Of a stretch of DNA of 64,000 nucleotides, positions 19,049-26,805 are shown one piece after another. The stretch is from Pseudoxanthomonas wuyuanensis. GTDB lineage: Bacteria > Pseudomonadota > Gammaproteobacteria > Xanthomonadales > Xanthomonadaceae. The notes under the pieces are model-generated. The model saw only the letters and a list, made by a program, of their open reading frames with translations. It was not told the DNA's origin and did not search any database. The number at the start of each line of letters is the position of its first letter. Position 1 is the stretch's first letter. The stretch is from positions 124,001-188,000 of the forward strand of contig NZ_OCND01000007.1 in the NCBI RefSeq assembly GCF_900215535.1, given 5' to 3'. A program made the translations under genes and the position numbers.

Positions 19049-20662
19049 ATGGCCCATACCGCAGTGGATCATCACGACGATCACCACGGCCACCAGCAGA
19101 GCTTCATCGAGCGCTGGTTCTTTTCGACCAACCACAAAGACATCGGTACCCTGTACCTGATCTTCAGCTTCGTCATGTTCATCATCGGCGCGGCGATGTC
19201 GGTGGTGATCCGCGCCGAACTGATGACCCCGGGCCTGCAGTTCGTCAGCCCCGAATTCTTCAACCAGATGACCACCGTGCATGCGCTGGTGATGATCTTC
19301 GGCGGGGTGATGCCGGCCTTCGTCGGCCTGGCCAACTGGATGATCCCGCTGCAGATCGGCGCGCCGGACATGGCGCTGCCGCGCATGAACAACTGGTCCT
19401 TCTGGATCATGCCGTTCGCCTTCACCCTGCTGCTGATGACGCTGTTCCTGCCGGGCGGCGCGCCGGCCGGCGGCTGGACGCTGTATCCGCCGCTGTCGCT
19501 GCAGGGAGGCTACAACGTGGCCTTCGTGATCTTCGCCATCCACATGATGGGCATCAGCTCGATCATGGGCGCGATCAACATCATCGCCACCGTGCTCAAC
19601 ATGCGCGCCCCGGGCATCGACCTGCTGAAGATGCCGATCTTCTGCTGGACCTGGCTTATCACCGCGTTCCTGCTGATTGCGGTGATGCCGGTGCTGGCCG
19701 GCGCGGTGACCATGCTGCTGACCGACAAGTTTTTCGGCACCAGCTTCTTCAATGCGGCCGGCGGCGGCGACCCGGTGATGTACCAGCACATCTTCTGGTT
19801 CTTCGGCCACCCCGAGGTCTACATCATGATCCTGCCGGCGTTCGGCGTGGTGTCGGAAATCATCCCGACCTTCAGCCGCAAGCCGCTGTTCGGCTACCAG
19901 GCCATGGTGTACGCCACCGCCTCGATCGCGTTCCTGTCGTTCATCGTGTGGGCGCACCACATGTTCACGGTGGGCATGCCGCTGGGCGGCGAGATCTACT
20001 TCATGTTCGCCACCATGCTGATCGCCATCCCGACCGGGGTGAAGGTGTTCAACTGGGTCAGCACCATGTGGCGCGGTTCGATCAGTTTCGAGACCCCGAT
20101 GCTGTGGGCGGTGGCGTTCGTCATCCTGTTCACCATCGGCGGCTTCTCCGGCCTGATGCTGGCCATCGTGCCGGCCGACTTCCAGTACCACGACACCTAT
20201 TTCGTGGTGGCCCACTTCCACTACGTGCTGGTGACCGGCGCGCTGTTCTCGATCATCGCCGCGGTGTACTACTGGTGGCCGAAGTGGACCGGCCGCATGT
20301 ACAGCGAGTTCTGGGGCAAGTTCCATTTCTGGTGGACGGTGGTGTTCGTCAACCTGCTGTTCTTCCCGCAGCACTTCCTGGGCCTGGCCGGCATGCCGCG
20401 CCGCATCCCGGACTACAACCCGGTGTTCGCCGACTGGAACCTGATCAGCTCGATCGGCGCGTTCGGCATGTTCGCCACCCCGTTCATCATGGCCGCCATC
20501 CTGTGGTCTTCGCTGCGCAGCGGCGCCAAGGCCGAAGCGCGCGCCTGGGGCACCGCCAAGGGCCTGGAGTGGACGGTGCCGTCGCCGGCGCCGCACCACA
20601 CCTTCAGCACCCCGCCGGTCATCAAGGATGGCGATCTGGCCCACGGCGACGTGACCCACTGA
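19049..20662 (+). CDS. ctaD: Cytochrome c oxidase subunit I (aa3 type)
   Basis: The 537-residue catalytic subunit reduces O2 to water and pumps protons across the inner membrane. About twelve hydrophobic helices are evident. Heme and CuB ligands appear as His in TTVHALVMIFGG, HIFWFFGHPEVYIMILPAFG (CuB His and cross-linked Tyr), WAHHMF, and the final HFHYVLVTG pair for hemes a and a3. GHPEVY marks the K-channel Glu/Tyr region typical of type A oxidases. The N-terminus has a His/Asp-rich stretch (VDHHDDHHGHQ). It lies 31 bases after ctaC. Confidence 0.97.
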   Translation: MAHTAVDHHDDHHGHQQSFIERWFFSTNHKDIGTLYLIFSFVMFIIGAAMSVVIRAELMTPGLQFVSPEFFNQMTTVHALVMIFGGVMPAFVGLANWMIPLQIGAPDMALPRMNNWSFWIMPFAFTLLLMTLFLPGGAPAGGWTLYPPLSLQGGYNVAFVIFAIHMMGISSIMGAINIIATVLNMRAPGIDLLKMPIFCWTWLITAFLLIAVMPVLAGAVTMLLTDKFFGTSFFNAAGGGDPVMYQHIFWFFGHPEVYIMILPAFGVVSEIIPTFSRKPLFGYQAMVYATASIAFLSFIVWAHHMFTVGMPLGGEIYFMFATMLIAIPTGVKVFNWVSTMWRGSISFETPMLWAVAFVILFTIGGFSGLMLAIVPADFQYHDTYFVVAHFHYVLVTGALFSIIAAVYYWWPKWTGRMYSEFWGKFHFWWTVVFVNLLFFPQHFLGLAGMPRRIPDYNPVFADWNLISSIGAFGMFATPFIMAAILWSSLRSGAKAEARAWGTAKGLEWTVPSPAPHHTFSTPPVIKDGDLAHGDVTH

Positions 20663-20681
20663 GCCGCCGGAAGCCGCCTGC

Positions 20682-20816
20682 ATGAACGCGCCGCTGCCGC
20701 CGAACCATGACGCCGCCCGCCGCCGCAAGGCGGTGGTGCGCACGGCGCTGGTCGTGGGCGGCATCGCGGTGGCGATCTACATCGCCTTCATCCTGTCCGG
20801 GGTGCTGAACGCATGA
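20682..20816 (+). CDS. 44-residue single-span membrane protein in the oxidase operon
   Basis: A short gene fits exactly between ctaD and ctaG: ATG 20682, TGA 20814-20816, overlapping the ctaG start ATG at 20813. The product begins [20 protein letters not shown], basic and probably cytoplasmic, and continues with one hydrophobic helix ([20 protein letters not shown]). Coupled overlap, codon use like its neighbours and a clean single-span topology make it a real gene. It resembles the tiny oxidase-assembly (CoxF-like) proteins annotated at this position in related bacteria; that role is inferred from position. Confidence 0.8.
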   Translation: MNAPLPPNHDAARRRKAVVRTALVVGGIAVAIYIAFILSGVLNA

Positions 20817-21391
20817 GCGCGCCGGCCTCCAACAGCGCGGGTCTGCTGAAGCTGGTCGGCGTGGCGCTGGCCGTATTCGTGCTGACGTTCTCGCTGGTGC
20901 CGCTGTACCGCATCGCTTGCGAAAAAGTGTTCGGCATCCGGCTTGAGCAGGGCCCCGGCCAGGCGCGTGCCGCAGCCGAAGCCAGGAAGGCGCGCACGGT
21001 GACCGTGCAGTTCGACGGCGGCGTCAATTCCAAGCTGCCGTGGGCGTTCCATCCCGAGCAGCTGACCATGCAGGTGGTCCCCGGCGAGCTGTACGAAGCG
21101 CAGTACTTCGCCCGCAACGACAGCCAGCGCGCCATTGTCGGCAGCGCGGTGCCGTCGGTGGCGCCGGCGCGGGCGTCGGGCTATTTCACCAAGACCGAAT
21201 GCTTCTGCTTCACCGCGCAGACGCTGCAGCCCGGCGAAAGCCGCGACATGCCGGTGCGTTTCATCGTCGATCCGGATCTGCCGGCCGACGTGAACACCAT
21301 CACCCTGTCGTATACCTTCTTCAAGAACGATGCACTGACCGCGCAGATCGGCACGGGCAATGCGTCGACTTCGCCGTTCGCGGCACCCTGA
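20813..21391 (+). CDS. ctaG: Cytochrome c oxidase assembly protein CtaG/Cox11
   Basis: Inserts copper into the CuB centre of subunit I. The 192-residue product has one N-terminal transmembrane helix ([22 protein letters not shown]) and a periplasmic immunoglobulin-like domain with the copper-binding motif CFCF (in [15 protein letters not shown]). The conserved [13 protein letters not shown] follows the helix. Length is normal. Its ATG overlaps the end of the 44-residue gene (ATGA), so the two are translationally coupled. Confidence 0.95.
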   Translation: MSAPASNSAGLLKLVGVALAVFVLTFSLVPLYRIACEKVFGIRLEQGPGQARAAAEARKARTVTVQFDGGVNSKLPWAFHPEQLTMQVVPGELYEAQYFARNDSQRAIVGSAVPSVAPARASGYFTKTECFCFTAQTLQPGESRDMPVRFIVDPDLPADVNTITLSYTFFKNDALTAQIGTGNASTSPFAAP

Positions 21392-21420
21392 ACACAGCAA
21401 TAGGATCGGAAGACTCCGCC

Positions 21421-22299
21421 ATGGCCCAATCGCATTCGCCGGACGCCAACGTCTACTTCGTACCGCACCAGAGCAAATGGCCGTTCGTGGGCTCCATCGC
21501 CATGTTCGTGACCATGGTCGGTGTGGCCAGCTGGCTCAACGACGTCGGCTGGGGCAAGTGGGCGTTCTTCGCCGGCATCGCGATGCTGTGCGCCACGCTG
21601 TTCATGTGGTTTGGCGATGTCATCCGCGAGTCGGTGGCCGGCAACTACAACCGCCAGGTCGATGTGTCGTTCCGCATGGGCATGGTGTGGTTCATCTTTT
21701 CCGAAGTGATGTTCTTCGGCGCGTTCTTCGGCGCGCTGTTCTACGCGCGCCAGTACGCGTTGCCGTGGCTGGGCGGCGAAGGCGACGGCGTGATGACCAA
21801 CAGCCTGTTGTGGGAAGGCTTCAGTGCCGCCTGGCCGACCGCCGGTCCGGGCCAGGTCGGCGGTGCGTTCCAGACCATCCCGGCCTGGGGACTGCCGCTG
21901 CTCAATACGCTGATCCTGCTGTCCTCGGGCGTGACGCTGACCATCGCCCACCATGCGTTGAAGGCCGAACACCGCAAGCAGGTGCTGGTGTGGCTGGGCA
22001 TCACCGTGCTGCTGGGCTGCCTGTTCCTGTTCTTCCAGGCCGAGGAGTACATCCACGCCTACAAGGAACTGAACCTGACCCTGGGTTCGGGCATCTACGG
22101 TTCCACCTTCTTCATGCTGACCGGTTTCCACGGCGCGCATGTGTTCCTGGGCACGCTGATGCTGACCATCATGTGGCTGCGCGTGGCCCGTGGCCATTTC
22201 AGCAAGGACAACCACTTCGCGTTCGAAGCCGCCGCCTGGTACTGGCATTTCGTCGACGTGGTCTGGCTGGGCCTGTTCCTGTTCGTCTACGTGCTGTAA
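21421..22299 (+). CDS. ctaE: Cytochrome c oxidase subunit III
   Basis: The 292-residue product carries seven hydrophobic helices. Recognisable segments are MVWFIFSEVMFFGAFFGALFY, with the membrane Glu in helix III, and GFHGAHVFLGTLML and AAWYWHFVDVVWLGLF in the last helices. Subunit III stabilises subunit I and affects O2 access and turnover. Start ATG 21421 follows 29 bases after ctaG; longer in-frame readings from 21040 run over ctaG and are not used. A strong bidirectional terminator 66 bases downstream closes the first half of the oxidase locus. Confidence 0.96.
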   Translation: MAQSHSPDANVYFVPHQSKWPFVGSIAMFVTMVGVASWLNDVGWGKWAFFAGIAMLCATLFMWFGDVIRESVAGNYNRQVDVSFRMGMVWFIFSEVMFFGAFFGALFYARQYALPWLGGEGDGVMTNSLLWEGFSAAWPTAGPGQVGGAFQTIPAWGLPLLNTLILLSSGVTLTIAHHALKAEHRKQVLVWLGITVLLGCLFLFFQAEEYIHAYKELNLTLGSGIYGSTFFMLTGFHGAHVFLGTLMLTIMWLRVARGHFSKDNHFAFEAAAWYWHFVDVVWLGLFLFVYVL

Positions 22300-22364
22300 G
22301 CCGGGATTCGGGACTCGCGACTGGAACGGCAAAGAGCCGTCGTCCGCGAGCGCCGAACCAAGAA

Positions 22365-22394
22365 AGAAAAGCGACGGCTTGCCGTCGCTTTTCT
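22365..22394. terminator. Bidirectional terminator between ctaE and the DUF2909 gene
   Basis: A perfect 14-bp stem (22365-22378 with 22381-22394) with a TT loop; A-rich on the left and T-rich on the right (CTTTTCT), so it can work on both strands for these convergent genes. Confidence 0.9.
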
Positions 22395-22410
22395 GTTCCA
22401 GCAGGCTTTT

Positions 22411-22445
22411 CCCGAGTCCCGAGTCCCGAGTCCCGAGTCCCGAGT
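22411..22445. repeat. 7-bp tandem repeat array
   Basis: Five exact tandem copies of CCCGAGT. Two reverse-orientation units (GGGATTC, GGGACTC) lie near 22304-22317 on the far side of the terminator, so the blocks could pair. Confidence 0.88.
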
Positions 22446-22458
22446 CCAAGCCCAAGCC

Positions 22459-22683
22459 CTAGGGATTGGAACCGATCCCATGCGGCTGTATCCAGCCCAT
22501 CTTGATCGATACGATGATGATGAGGATCAGCAGCACCGACAGGCCGATACGCTTGGTCAGGGCGTTGACGGTGCGCTTGCTCTGACCCTTGTCGACCAGC
22601 AGGTAGTACAGGCCTGCGCCGAGGTTCCACACGATCAGTATCAGGAACGCGATGATTAGCAGGGTTTTCAACGAATCGTTCAT
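22459..22683 (-). CDS. Twin-transmembrane protein, DUF2909 family
   Basis: The 74-residue product is two hydrophobic helices joined by a basic loop: LLIIAFLILIVWNLGAGLYYLLVD, then KGQSKRTVNALTKR, then IGLSVLLILIIIVSIKMGW. This matches the DUF2909 twin-transmembrane family, often found beside SURF1 in oxidase clusters. Function is unknown. It is the only leftward gene within the oxidase locus and stands divergent from SURF1, with only 66 bases between start codons. Confidence 0.82.
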   Translation of the reverse strand: MNDSLKTLLIIAFLILIVWNLGAGLYYLLVDKGQSKRTVNALTKRIGLSVLLILIIIVSIKMGWIQPHGIGSNP

Positions 22684-22749
22684 GCTTTTCCCGGGGTGGA
22701 GTCGGCGTTGCTGCAGAAGCGCATTATTGCAGCCGCCGGGAAAATTCTG

Positions 22750-23496
22750 GTGAGCCGCCGCATGCCGCTGGCGCTGGGCTGGGGACTGGCGTTGCTGGCG
22801 ATGGCCGCGTTCAGCGCCCTGGGCAGCTGGCAGCTGGGCCGGGCCAAGCAGAAGCAAGCGATGCTGGCGGCCGTGCAACAGGTACTGGCGCAGCGCGACT
22901 CCCCGATGTCGATGTCTGCGGCGGCGGACGACTCGCAAGCGACCCGTTATGGCTGGGTGGCGGGGCAGGGCCGGTTCATTTCCGCGCCGGCGGTGCTGCT
23001 GGACAACCAGACCCGCGACGGCCGTGTTGGCGTGCGCGCGTACCGGGCATTCCAGCCGGTTGCCAGCGCAACGCCGCTGCTGGTCGAACTGGGCTGGCTG
23101 CCGCTGCCGCCGGACCGGCAATTGCCGACCGTGCCGCTGCCCGCCGGCGTGCAGGCGTTCCGCGGGCTGCTGACGCCGCCGCCTTCGCCGGGACTGGTCA
23201 ATGCCCGGCCCGCCCGCCAGGCCGATGGCACGTTGCTGGTGGCGGCGCTGGATCTGCGGCAACTGGCGCCGGCGCTGCAACTGGATGCGTTGGCGCCGCG
23301 CGTGCTCAAGCTGGACCCGGATCTGCCGCTGGGCTATGCGCGCGATCTGGAGATCCTGCCCAATACCTTGCCGCCCGAACGCCACCTGGGCTACGCCGTG
23401 CAATGGTTCGGATTGGCGTTGGCGGTGCTGGTCACCGCACTGGTGCTGACGGCACGCACGCGCAGGGGCAAGGGCGCAATCGGCGGCCGGCCATGA
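22750..23496 (+). CDS. SURF1-family oxidase assembly protein
   Basis: SURF1 proteins aid heme a3 insertion or assembly of subunit I. The 248-residue product has a transmembrane helix at each end (MPLALGWGLALLAMAAFSALG and FGLALAVLVTALVLTA) around a periplasmic domain. The family signatures are GSWQLGRAKQKQAML after the first helix and HLGYAVQWFGLA before the second. The start is uncertain: GTG 22750, with GGGA upstream, or ATG 22762; an earlier GTG at 22696 gives a poorly conserved extension. It begins the second half of the oxidase locus, 13 bases ahead of the Sco-like gene. Confidence 0.9.
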   Translation: MSRRMPLALGWGLALLAMAAFSALGSWQLGRAKQKQAMLAAVQQVLAQRDSPMSMSAAADDSQATRYGWVAGQGRFISAPAVLLDNQTRDGRVGVRAYRAFQPVASATPLLVELGWLPLPPDRQLPTVPLPAGVQAFRGLLTPPPSPGLVNARPARQADGTLLVAALDLRQLAPALQLDALAPRVLKLDPDLPLGYARDLEILPNTLPPERHLGYAVQWFGLALAVLVTALVLTARTRRGKGAIGGRP

Positions 23497-23509
23497 GAAA
23501 ATACCGGCC

Positions 23510-24082
23510 ATGAATTCCGCTTCCCCCGATCCCGCCCAGACCCGTCGTGGGCGCTGGATGCTGATTGCCCTGTTTGCGTTGTTCTTCGGCAGCGTCTTCG
23601 GTGCCGGCGTGCTGCGCTTCGCCGGCTGGCAGCCGGCAGGGTTGCGCAACCACGGCGAGTTGCTGCAACCGCCGGGCGATGCGCGCGCCATCGTGCCGCG
23701 GCTGGCCGACGGCGGCGAATACCGCTGGAACCCGGGTGAACGCATCTGGCGCATCGCGCTGGCGCCACCGGCCGATTGCGCCGCCGAATGCGTGCGGCTG
23801 GCGCAGGACCTGGACAAGGTGTGGCGGCTGTTCGGCCACAACGCCGACGAGGTCGAAATCCTGTGGATCGGCACGCCGCCAGCGGATGCGCCGCATCCGG
23901 CCTCGTTGCGGGTGCTGCAGGCCGATGCCGCGTTGCTGGCGGCGTTGCCGCGGCTGAACGACCCGGCCGGCGTGCCGGTGTATGTCATCGATCCCAATGG
24001 CTTCGTCGTGCTGCGCTACCCGCCCGGTTTCGACCCGGCCGGGTTGCGGACGGATGTGTCCAAGCTGTTGAAGCTGATGTGA
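23510..24082 (+). CDS. Membrane-anchored Sco-like thioredoxin-fold protein
   Basis: The 190-residue product has one N-terminal transmembrane helix (WMLIALFALFFGSVFGAGVL) and a periplasmic domain. CAAEC has the CxxxC spacing of Sco1/SenC copper chaperones, and VPVYVIDPNGFVVLRYPPGFDPAGLRTDVSKLL resembles the C-terminal end of a Sco domain. Between them similarity is weak, the segment before the cysteines is long for a Sco protein, and I cannot place the third copper ligand (His) with confidence. Its position between SURF1 and ctaA supports a role in oxidase assembly or CuA maturation; this is inference. Length and anchor suit a Sco family member. Confidence 0.65.
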   Translation: MNSASPDPAQTRRGRWMLIALFALFFGSVFGAGVLRFAGWQPAGLRNHGELLQPPGDARAIVPRLADGGEYRWNPGERIWRIALAPPADCAAECVRLAQDLDKVWRLFGHNADEVEILWIGTPPADAPHPASLRVLQADAALLAALPRLNDPAGVPVYVIDPNGFVVLRYPPGFDPAGLRTDVSKLLKLM

Positions 24083-24092
24083 GCCGTTGCCT

Positions 24093-25253
24093 GTGAGCCA
24101 ATCCCCGACCTCTTCCCCGGCGCGGCCTGCGCGCTACCGGCATTTCCACCGCATCGCCTGGCTGGCGGTGGCGCTGACCCTGTGCGTGGTCGTGTTCGGC
24201 GCCTTCGTGCGGCTGTCCGATGCCGGCCTGAGCTGCCCGGACTGGCCGACCTGCTACGGCCGCGCGGCCTGGCCAGGCGCGGCGCAGGAAGCGGTGGGAC
24301 ATGCCGCCAGCGAGATCCGCCCGTTCGAAACCCACAAGGCCTGGCGCGAACAGGTGCACCGCCACCTGGCCGCCTCGCTGGGCATACTGGTGCTGGTGCT
24401 GGCGCTGCTGGCGGCGCGCCGGCGCCGTTACGGCATCGCCCAGGTGCTTGCCGCTTCGGCCCTGGTGGCGGCGGCGATACCGCTGTACATGCACGGCGAA
24501 CACGTCGCGGCATCGGCGCTGGCCATCGCCGGCGAAGCGATACTGCTGTTGGCCGCGTTGCGCTGGAGCAATCTCGATCTGGCGCGGGTGGCGGCGCTGA
24601 CGCTGGCGGTGATCGTCTTCCAGGCGTTGCTGGGCATGTGGACGGTGACCTGGCTGCTGAAACCCATCGTGGTGATGGGCCACCTGCTGGGCGGTCTGAC
24701 CACATTCTCGTTGCTGCTGTGGATGGCCTGGCGCGCCACCGACCGGCCGATCCGGCTGGCCGATGCCGCGACGCTGCGGCGCTGGGTGATGGGCGGGCTG
24801 ATCCTGCTGGCGCTGCAGATCGCGCTGGGTGGCTGGGTCAGCGCCAACTACGCGGCGCTGTCGTGCGGCCTGGATTTCCCCAAATGCGCCGGGCAGTGGT
24901 GGCCGCAGGCGGATTTCCGCGAGGGCTTCGTGCTGTGGCGCGGCATTGGCGTCGACTACGAAGGCGGTGTGCTCGATGGCGCCTCGCGCATCGCCATCCA
25001 GCTGGCGCACCGCGTCGTCGCGGTGCTGCTGGCGCTGTACCTGCTGTCGCTTGCGATGCGCCTGCTGCGCACGCCGGGCATGCGCGGCTGGGCGATCGCG
25101 CTGGTGGTGCTGACGGTAGGCCAGGTCGCGCTTGGCATCCTCAACGTCAAGCTCAACCTGCCGCTGCCGGTGGCGGTGGCGCACAACGGCGGCGCCGCGC
25201 TGCTGCTGTTCACCCTGGTTTCGCTGATCGCGCGTCTGCGCAGGCCCGGATAA
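24093..25253 (+). CDS. ctaA: Heme A synthase (CtaA/Cox15)
   Basis: Oxidises the C8 methyl of heme O to the formyl group of heme A, required by the aa3 oxidase. The 386-residue product has eight hydrophobic helices. Cox15-type motifs are present: VRLSDAGLSCPDWPTCYGR after helix 1, EQVHRHLAASLG (heme His), GHLLGGLTT, and AHRVVAVLLALY, with LSCGLDFPKCAGQWWP in the second half. Start GTG 24093 is the likely choice, since TTG 24087 would add only two residues; no strong Shine-Dalgarno is visible. The ctaB start is 4 bases past the stop. Confidence 0.93.
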   Translation: MSQSPTSSPARPARYRHFHRIAWLAVALTLCVVVFGAFVRLSDAGLSCPDWPTCYGRAAWPGAAQEAVGHAASEIRPFETHKAWREQVHRHLAASLGILVLVLALLAARRRRYGIAQVLAASALVAAAIPLYMHGEHVAASALAIAGEAILLLAALRWSNLDLARVAALTLAVIVFQALLGMWTVTWLLKPIVVMGHLLGGLTTFSLLLWMAWRATDRPIRLADAATLRRWVMGGLILLALQIALGGWVSANYAALSCGLDFPKCAGQWWPQADFREGFVLWRGIGVDYEGGVLDGASRIAIQLAHRVVAVLLALYLLSLAMRLLRTPGMRGWAIALVVLTVGQVALGILNVKLNLPLPVAVAHNGGAALLLFTLVSLIARLRRPG

Positions 25254-25256
25254 GCC

Positions 25257-26189
25257 ATGAGCCCGTCGTTGCGCCAATACTGGGATCTGACCAAGCCGCG
25301 GGTGGTGGCGCTGATCGTGTTCACCGCATTGGTGGGCATGTTCCTGGCCATCGACGGATTGCCGACTGCGAAACAGGCGCTGCGCGGCGCGTTGGGCTTC
25401 CTCGGCATCTGGCTGGCGGCGTCCAGTGCGGCGGCGATCAATCAGCTGCTGGACTCGCGCATCGACGCCAAGATGGCGCGCACCTCGTGGCGCCCGTTGG
25501 TGCAGGGCCAGGTCAAGCCATGGCAGGCGCTGGCGTTCGCGCTGGCGCTGGCGGCCCTGTCGATGACCATCCTGGCGGTGTGGGTCAACGTGATCACGGC
25601 CTGGCTGACGTTTGCGTCGTTGATCGGCTACGCGGTGATCTACACCGTATTCCTGAAGCGGGCCACGCCGCAGAACATCGTCATCGGCGGCATTGCCGGC
25701 GCGGCGCCGCCGCTGCTGGGCTGGGCGACGATGACCGGCATGCAGGGCGAGTGGGACTGGCCGCACGCGCTGCTGCTGGTGCTGATCATCTTCGTGTGGA
25801 CGCCGCCGCATTTCTGGGCGCTGGCGATCTTCCGCCGCGACGACTACGCGCGCGCGCTGGTGCCGATGCTGCCGGTGACCCATGGTGTCACCTACACGCG
25901 CTGGCAGATCCTGTTCTACACCGTGCTGCTGGTGGAAGTGACGGTATTGCCGGTGGTGTTCGGCATGAGCGGGCTGTTCTATCTGGGCGGCGCGCTGGTG
26001 CTGGGTTCGGTGTTCCTGTGGTACGCATGGCGGCTGCTGAATCCGCCCGACGAATTCTTCGCGATGCGCGTGTTCAACTATTCCATCGTCTACCTGATGG
26101 CGCTGTTCGCATTCCTGCTGGTCGACCACTGGCTGATGCCGTGGCTGCAGCCGGCCGCGCCTGCGCTGATGGAATTCGTTCCGCAATAG
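25257..26189 (+). CDS. ctaB: Protoheme IX farnesyltransferase (heme O synthase)
   Basis: Transfers a farnesyl group to heme B to give heme O, the substrate of CtaA. The 310-residue product is a UbiA-type prenyltransferase with about nine helices and two Asp-rich sites: [20 protein letters not shown] (NxxxDxxxD) and the second loop with [33 protein letters not shown] follows as expected. It ends the oxidase/heme A block; a REP element and a convergent gene follow the stop. Confidence 0.95.
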   Translation: MSPSLRQYWDLTKPRVVALIVFTALVGMFLAIDGLPTAKQALRGALGFLGIWLAASSAAAINQLLDSRIDAKMARTSWRPLVQGQVKPWQALAFALALAALSMTILAVWVNVITAWLTFASLIGYAVIYTVFLKRATPQNIVIGGIAGAAPPLLGWATMTGMQGEWDWPHALLLVLIIFVWTPPHFWALAIFRRDDYARALVPMLPVTHGVTYTRWQILFYTVLLVEVTVLPVVFGMSGLFYLGGALVLGSVFLWYAWRLLNPPDEFFAMRVFNYSIVYLMALFAFLLVDHWLMPWLQPAAPALMEFVPQ

Positions 26190-26212
26190 ACGGTGCGGGC
26201 AATCGTTTCCCT

Positions 26213-26236
26213 GTAGGAGCGATGTCAGTCGCGACC
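26213..26236 (+). repeat. GTAG-type REP palindrome
   Basis: A single copy of the 24-base GTAGGAGCGA...AGTCGCGACC motif, between the convergent ctaB and phosphatase-like genes. Confidence 0.8.
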
Positions 26237-26252
26237 GGAATGACCGCCGCGC

Positions 26253-26789
26253 TCAGCAGGTCGCGCCAGTGCAGTCCTGCTTGTCCGCCGACTGCGGCAG
26301 CAGCCGCTGGGCAACGGCCGGCTCCAGCGATTTTATGCCGGCGGCCTTGCCCAACTGCATCGCATCTCCGGGACTGGCCTGTTCCTGCTGCGCGGCCATC
26401 AGCGCCAGCAGCGCGCCGACGCGATTGCCCGATGCGCAATGCAGCAGCACGCCGTCGCCGCTTTCGTCCAGCAGCTGTTTCAGCGCCGCGGCGTTGGCCG
26501 CGGTCAGATCGTCGGCGCCGGCGATGGGCAGGCGATGGAAACGCAAGCCGCGCGCCCTGACCTGGGCTTCCTGTTGCGCGGCATCGCCTTCGCCGGCGGG
26601 GCGCAGATCGATGACGGTATGCACGCCGTCGGCCGCCAGCCGATCCAGTTGTTCCGGTGTTGGGGGACCGCCGGTAGTCAGGCCCGGACGCGGCTGGCGC
26701 AGCTCGGTGGCGCCAAGCAATGCGCAGAACGCGGCCACCGACAGCAGCAACGCGACGTTCACCAGGGTGCGGACGATTGTGCGGTTCAT
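26253..26789 (-). CDS. Membrane-anchored tyrosine/dual-specificity phosphatase-like protein
   Basis: The 178-residue product has an N-terminal hydrophobic anchor (LVNVALLLSVAAFCALLGA) and a phosphatase-fold domain of the DUF442/beta-lactamase-hydrolase type: PPTPEQLDRLAADGVHTVIDLRPAGEG, GLRFHRLPIAG, then the P-loop HCASGNRVGALL. Compared with the HCxxGxxR signature, the loop here is HCxSGNR, the form common in this subfamily. The ending DCTGATC contributes two cysteines of unknown purpose. Substrate is unknown. It lies 16 bases after dnaG, so it probably shares the dnaG transcript. Confidence 0.78.
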   Translation of the reverse strand: MNRTIVRTLVNVALLLSVAAFCALLGATELRQPRPGLTTGGPPTPEQLDRLAADGVHTVIDLRPAGEGDAAQQEAQVRARGLRFHRLPIAGADDLTAANAAALKQLLDESGDGVLLHCASGNRVGALLALMAAQQEQASPGDAMQLGKAAGIKSLEPAVAQRLLPQSADKQDCTGATC

Positions 26790-26805
26790 GGCGTTCTCCG
26801 ATGGT

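Noticed and set aside
18842-20764. A 640-codon open frame opposite ctaC and ctaD
   Set aside because: Antisense to conserved oxidase genes; the product is His/Asp/Arg-rich without motifs.
23985-26186. A 733-codon open frame opposite ctaA and ctaB
   Set aside because: Antisense to clear heme A genes; Gln/Arg/His-rich, no recognisable domain.
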